Shown piece after piece: positions 6,121 through 8,443 of a stretch of 8,443 nucleotides of DNA. The notes beneath the pieces are model-generated. The model was given only the letters and a program-made list of their open reading frames with translations. It searched no databases and was not told where the DNA came from. The stretch lies in the NCBI GenBank assembly GCA_964428935.1, contig CAYSAG010000223.1:1-8443 (forward strand). The letters run 5' to 3'. The translations under genes were made by a program, and so were the position numbers. Numbering within the stretch: the stretch's first letter is position 1; each line of letters opens with the position of its first letter. This stretch comes from JAADHY01 sp964428935 (GTDB lineage Bacteria > Planctomycetota > Planctomycetia > Planctomycetales > Planctomycetaceae).

Positions 6121-7074
6121 CTACGGCTGAGGGAGTCGGGCCAACGAGCCGTCGGACCGGTTGGCCAGTTGACGCAGAACGGACAGGTCCGTGAACTGGT
6201 TGACGAACCGCACCGAGCCGTCGCCGAACAGGAAGTGCACTCCTTGCGCGTGGTCGCTTTCGAAGCCGCCGACGTAGAGCGGGTCGGGTCGCAGCAGCGG
6301 ACCTTGCCCTTGCTCCGGCGGACGGGCTAAACGCCTCAGTTTCTCATTCCGTTCTTCATTGATTGGCGTGCCCGTGTTGCGCAGCGTGGCTCGCGTGCCC
6401 GAAAGCCAGCCGAGGTCGAAGTTCACAAGTTCGCCTGCGGCGTTGTACTGCTCTGTCGGCGACGTCTTCTCGCCGACCAGCAGGGTGTAGGCCATTCCGT
6501 CGGGAACGTCTTTCCGGCTGACGGAGCTGTTCAGGAAGAGCAGTCCGGAGTCCTTGGCGTCAATGGGTTTCTCGACGTCGCTGTGGCAGCCGGCGTACGA
6601 GCACGGACCGACGCGCTCGACTTGGTCTCCACGGAACTTCACTGAAATCGGTCTGTACCAAGTACTCGGACACCAGAACGTCCTCGGCACAGCCTCGTAA
6701 ATGTCCAAGTTTTTCTGCTGGTACGCGCCAGCGGCGAAGTCGAATTGATTGAAAAGGTTTTGCTCGTCCAAGAAAGGCAGAATCTGAACCGTCCAGGCGA
6801 CGTGGTAGCCTTTCGGTTCGTTTCGAATGGGCCCGGTCGGGTTGACCGTTCCGGGCGGCAGAACGCCGTGGGCGTGTGAGTAGTTCGCCAAGGCCAGTCC
6901 GATTTGCACCAGGTTGTTGCGGCACTGCATTTGCCGAGCCGACTCGCGAGCCTGCTGGACGGCCGGCAACAACAAGGCAATCAGAATGGCAATGATGGCA
7001 ATGACCACCAACAGTTCAATCAGCGTGAAGGCCGACCGGCCGTTGGTTGTTGAGGGTCTCGCGTACGTACTCAT
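6121..7074 (-). CDS. DUF1559 pilin-like protein (copy 1, H-X9-DG)
   Basis: This 317-residue DUF1559 protein has a short leader (1-15) and the processing sequence SAFTLIE. Cleavage should fall between Ala15 and Phe16, with E20 at +5. Alanine replaces the usual glycine at -1, which prepilin peptidases are known to tolerate. The N-terminal helix (about 16-39) is almost ideal (LIELLVVIAIIAILIALLLP). Downstream it shares with the next gene NPTGPIR (78-84), GTRATLRNTGTPIN (226-239) and DPLYVGGF (264-271), and has the H-X9-DG motif at H275 and D285-G286. GGGGAGG lies 6 nt before the ATG (complement of 7081-7087), a strong ribosome binding site. It comes after the pseudopilin genes on the same strand, beyond a 223-bp gap with a tandem repeat, so it may have its own promoter. 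The shared blocks point to an old local duplication. Cysteines lie at 135, 158 and 163. Confidence 0.93.
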   Translation of the reverse strand: MSTYARPSTTNGRSAFTLIELLVVIAIIAILIALLLPAVQQARESARQMQCRNNLVQIGLALANYSHAHGVLPPGTVNPTGPIRNEPKGYHVAWTVQILPFLDEQNLFNQFDFAAGAYQQKNLDIYEAVPRTFWCPSTWYRPISVKFRGDQVERVGPCSYAGCHSDVEKPIDAKDSGLLFLNSSVSRKDVPDGMAYTLLVGEKTSPTEQYNAAGELVNFDLGWLSGTRATLRNTGTPINEERNEKLRRLARPPEQGQGPLLRPDPLYVGGFESDHAQGVHFLFGDGSVRFVNQFTDLSVLRQLANRSDGSLARLPQP

Positions 7075-7148
7075 GGTTCGCCTCCCCGTTCGGGACTGAC
7101 TCTTTCGTTCGTTTTTCGCCGCCGTTCTTGGCTCCGCCCGTTTCTTGC

Positions 7149-7248
7149 TGGACGCCGGCTTCTGCTGCCTCCTTGGACGCCGGCTTCTGCTGCTTCGCTG
7201 GACGCCAGTTTGCGCTGCTTCGCTGCAAGTCTGCTTGCGCGGCGACCC
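7149..7248. repeat. 25-bp imperfect tandem repeat, about four units
   Basis: Units start at 7149, 7174, 7199 and 7224, an exact 25-bp period. Units 1 and 2 differ at 3 positions, units 2 and 3 at 4, and unit 4 is strongly degenerate. The core reads TGGACGCCGGCTTCTGCTGC. The period is not a multiple of three, so it is not a coding repeat. It lies between the GspK/PilX-like gene and the first DUF1559 gene, in a gap of 223 bp. It may be a minisatellite formed by slippage, or a binding array; no dyad symmetry was obvious. Confidence 0.75.
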
Positions 7249-7297
7249 GGCTTCGCCAGCAAGCGTGGCTCGGCGGCCGTTCTGGCTTCGCGGCCTT

Positions 7298-7753
7298 TCA
7301 CCGCGGCGTGGCCCTGTCGGCAGAAGCCGCTCGGAGGACCACGACCGAGTGCTCGAACCGTTCGCCGTTGTCTTCGTTGGTCGGAAAGGTCGCCGTCACC
7401 ACGACACGCTTGGCTTTCGGCTGGCCGGACACGACTTCGACCGTCGTTCGCGCCGTCCCGGTTCGCTCGTTCTTTCCGTCCGGCCACAGCCGAACCTGCC
7501 AGACGTCGCCGCGGAAGTCCGACCGAGCCCGCAGCAACGCCGCCGCCCGGTTCTCGGCGGACAGCGCCAACCACCGAGCCTGCTCGCGCCACAGCTCCCG
7601 CCGCGTCTGCTGCAGTTGCAGCAGTGTGCTGCGGACCAGCGAGCCGCTGACGGCCGACGTCAGCAACACACAAGCCAGGGCCAAGACCACGCCAATGCCT
7701 CGGCGTGAGCGGCCGGTTGCAGTTCGACGCGAACTTCGCAGCACACCACTCAT
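7298..7753 (-). CDS. Short GspK/PilX-like minor pseudopilin candidate
   Basis: This 151-residue protein has a basic leader (1-18), the sequence RRG before a possible prepilin peptidase site (Gly19/Ile20), a hydrophobic helix (20-42) and a continuing amphipathic helix with the AENRAAALLRAR pattern (66-77). It ends in a small beta-rich domain (about 83-142). The layout matches the N-terminal part of GspK/PilX-type proteins, minor pseudopilins that cap or initiate the fibre. Like GspK, it lacks glutamate at +5 (Leu24 instead). It is far shorter than GspK (about 300 residues), so it lacks the large inserted domain and may be a lineage-specific minor pilin. Its ATG overlaps the stop of the preceding gene by four bases (ATGA), and GGAGG lies about 6 nt upstream (complement of 7760-7764), so translation is probably coupled. 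The function is inferred from form and neighbours only. Confidence 0.7.
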   Translation of the reverse strand: MSGVLRSSRRTATGRSRRGIGVVLALACVLLTSAVSGSLVRSTLLQLQQTRRELWREQARWLALSAENRAAALLRARSDFRGDVWQVRLWPDGKNERTGTARTTVEVVSGQPKAKRVVVTATFPTNEDNGERFEHSVVVLRAASADRATPR

Positions 7754-8382
7754 GAGCGGCCTCCGTTTCGACTGTTCCTGTCAACGACCGTTTCGGAACT
7801 CGTCGGTGTTCTCGTAGGAACGCCCTTCGGCACGTTCGCCCTCTGCCGCTGGGCGGTCGTTGCGAACCGGTGGTCGACGCCGACAGCCGCTCGCACGACG
7901 AGCCGAGGCCGAACGTTTCGGCTCGCCTTGGTCCCACCGGGCGCGTCGGCAAGGCGAACGGCCACGACGCGTCCGCCGTCCGACAGCTCGAACCGGACCG
8001 CCACGTCCGACAGCCGGTAGAGCTCGCGGGCGGCCGCGGCTGTTTCGTCGGCCCGTCCGCCCGGCTTGGCCTGACCGGCGAAAACCAACCGGACGACGCC
8101 GTCGGGCGTGGAGCGGTAGACGACAGTCGAACCGTCCGGACGCTCGAGGGTCAACGCCTTGGCCGCGTGCTGCTCCAGCAGCCGAGCGGCCGTCGCGGCG
8201 TGTGCGTCGGAGCGGAAGTCTTCCGCCAAACGCTGGACGGCCGAGTGCCGCGTCAGCGTGTGGACAGCCTCGCCCTCGCTCTGCAACAACAGCACCAAGG
8301 CTCGGCCGGCCGTTGCGAACACGGCGGCCAGAACGGTCACCGTAACGACCACTTCGACCAGGGTCGAACCGCGACGTTTCAT
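7750..8382 (-). CDS. Type IV pseudopilin, prepilin-type N-terminus (GspJ-like)
   Basis: This 210-residue protein begins MKRRG, with prepilin peptidase cleavage expected after Gly5 (G/STLVE) and E10 at +5, the residue needed for fibre assembly. The hydrophobic helix spans about 7-34. The rest is a globular domain with an early helix (about 41-75) and beta-rich segments such as STVVYR (85-90), GVVRLVF (95-101) and VAVRFEL (127-133). Length and shape fit a GspJ/GspI-type minor pseudopilin of a type II secretion or type IV pilus system, but I cannot assign the exact class. I chose the ATG at 8382 over an in-frame GTG at 8409 because it gives the canonical short leader and has AAAAGGA 6 nt upstream. 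It overlaps an upstream stop codon (ATGA) and its own stop overlaps the next ATG. The C-terminal tail (about 175-210) is polar and probably disordered. Confidence 0.85.
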   Translation of the reverse strand: MKRRGSTLVEVVVTVTVLAAVFATAGRALVLLLQSEGEAVHTLTRHSAVQRLAEDFRSDAHAATAARLLEQHAAKALTLERPDGSTVVYRSTPDGVVRLVFAGQAKPGGRADETAAAARELYRLSDVAVRFELSDGGRVVAVRLADAPGGTKASRNVRPRLVVRAAVGVDHRFATTAQRQRANVPKGVPTRTPTSSETVVDRNSRNGGRS

Positions 8383-8443
8383 GGTTGTTCCTTTTGCTCG
8401 AAGAACCACGCGACCAGCCGGACCGGTCGGTGCTGGCCGTCCA
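8379..8443 (-). CDS. C-terminal end of an upstream pilin-operon gene (partial)
   Basis: On the minus strand a frame open from the right edge reads 20 residues, ending VRLVAWFFEQKEQP, and stops at TGA (8381-8379). That TGA forms an ATGA overlap with the pseudopilin start, the same arrangement as at the next junction (7750-7753). This repeated coupling is the main reason to call it coding. The tail has the aromatic/hydrophobic strand often found at the C-terminus of GspH/I-type pseudopilins, but too little is visible to name the protein. Confidence 0.55.
   Translation of the reverse strand, partial: DGQHRPVRLVAWFFEQKEQP

Noticed and set aside
7071..7952. Minus-strand 293-codon frame whose stop overlaps the DUF1559 ATG as ATGA
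   Set aside because: It overlaps both pseudopilin genes in another frame, is Arg/Ala-rich and has no domain. The pilin-type frames have clear signals, so the ATGA is coincidental.

Overview
The window looks like a piece of a planctomycete chromosome (phylum Planctomycetota; Pirellulales is plausible but not shown). The main evidence is a tandem pair of DUF1559 pilin-like proteins, each with a type IV prepilin N-terminus and a C-terminal H-X9-DG motif, a family hugely expanded in that phylum. High GC content, long gene-free stretches and several starts without a clear ribosome binding site also fit.

Left part (1-2195): a gene-free stretch with strong inverted repeats (1-567), then one minus-strand gene (568-1524) for a membrane-anchored FtsQ/DivIB-like POTRA protein, then a 671-bp gene-free divergent region (1525-2195). 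That region holds three helically phased TGAC repeats upstream of the ftsQ-like gene and a hairpin directly before the next start codon.

Middle part (2196-4870), plus strand: a complete class-II glutamine amidotransferase/asparagine synthetase of the AsnB family. After a 173-bp gap with a GNRA-capped hairpin and a candidate sigma-70 promoter comes an FmdB-family zinc-ribbon protein with a long acidic/helical C-terminal extension.

Right part (5137-8443), minus strand: a pilin/pseudopilin block read right to left. It begins with the C-terminal tail of a gene entering from the right edge, then a type IV pseudopilin (GspJ-like in general form) and a short GspK/PilX-like protein. These three are chained by two ATGA stop-start overlaps and are probably one translationally coupled operon. 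After 223 bp containing a 25-bp tandem repeat come the two DUF1559 paralogues, 81 bp apart. The block probably contributes pseudopilins and pilin-like surface proteins to a type II secretion/type IV pilus-like machine whose ATPase, platform and secretin genes would lie outside the window.

No mobile element, CRISPR array, rRNA or tRNA was recognised. I do not see a clearly new multi-gene system. The least explained items are the hairpin-rich left end, the phased repeats, the 25-bp tandem repeat and the start-codon hairpin of the asparagine synthetase gene.
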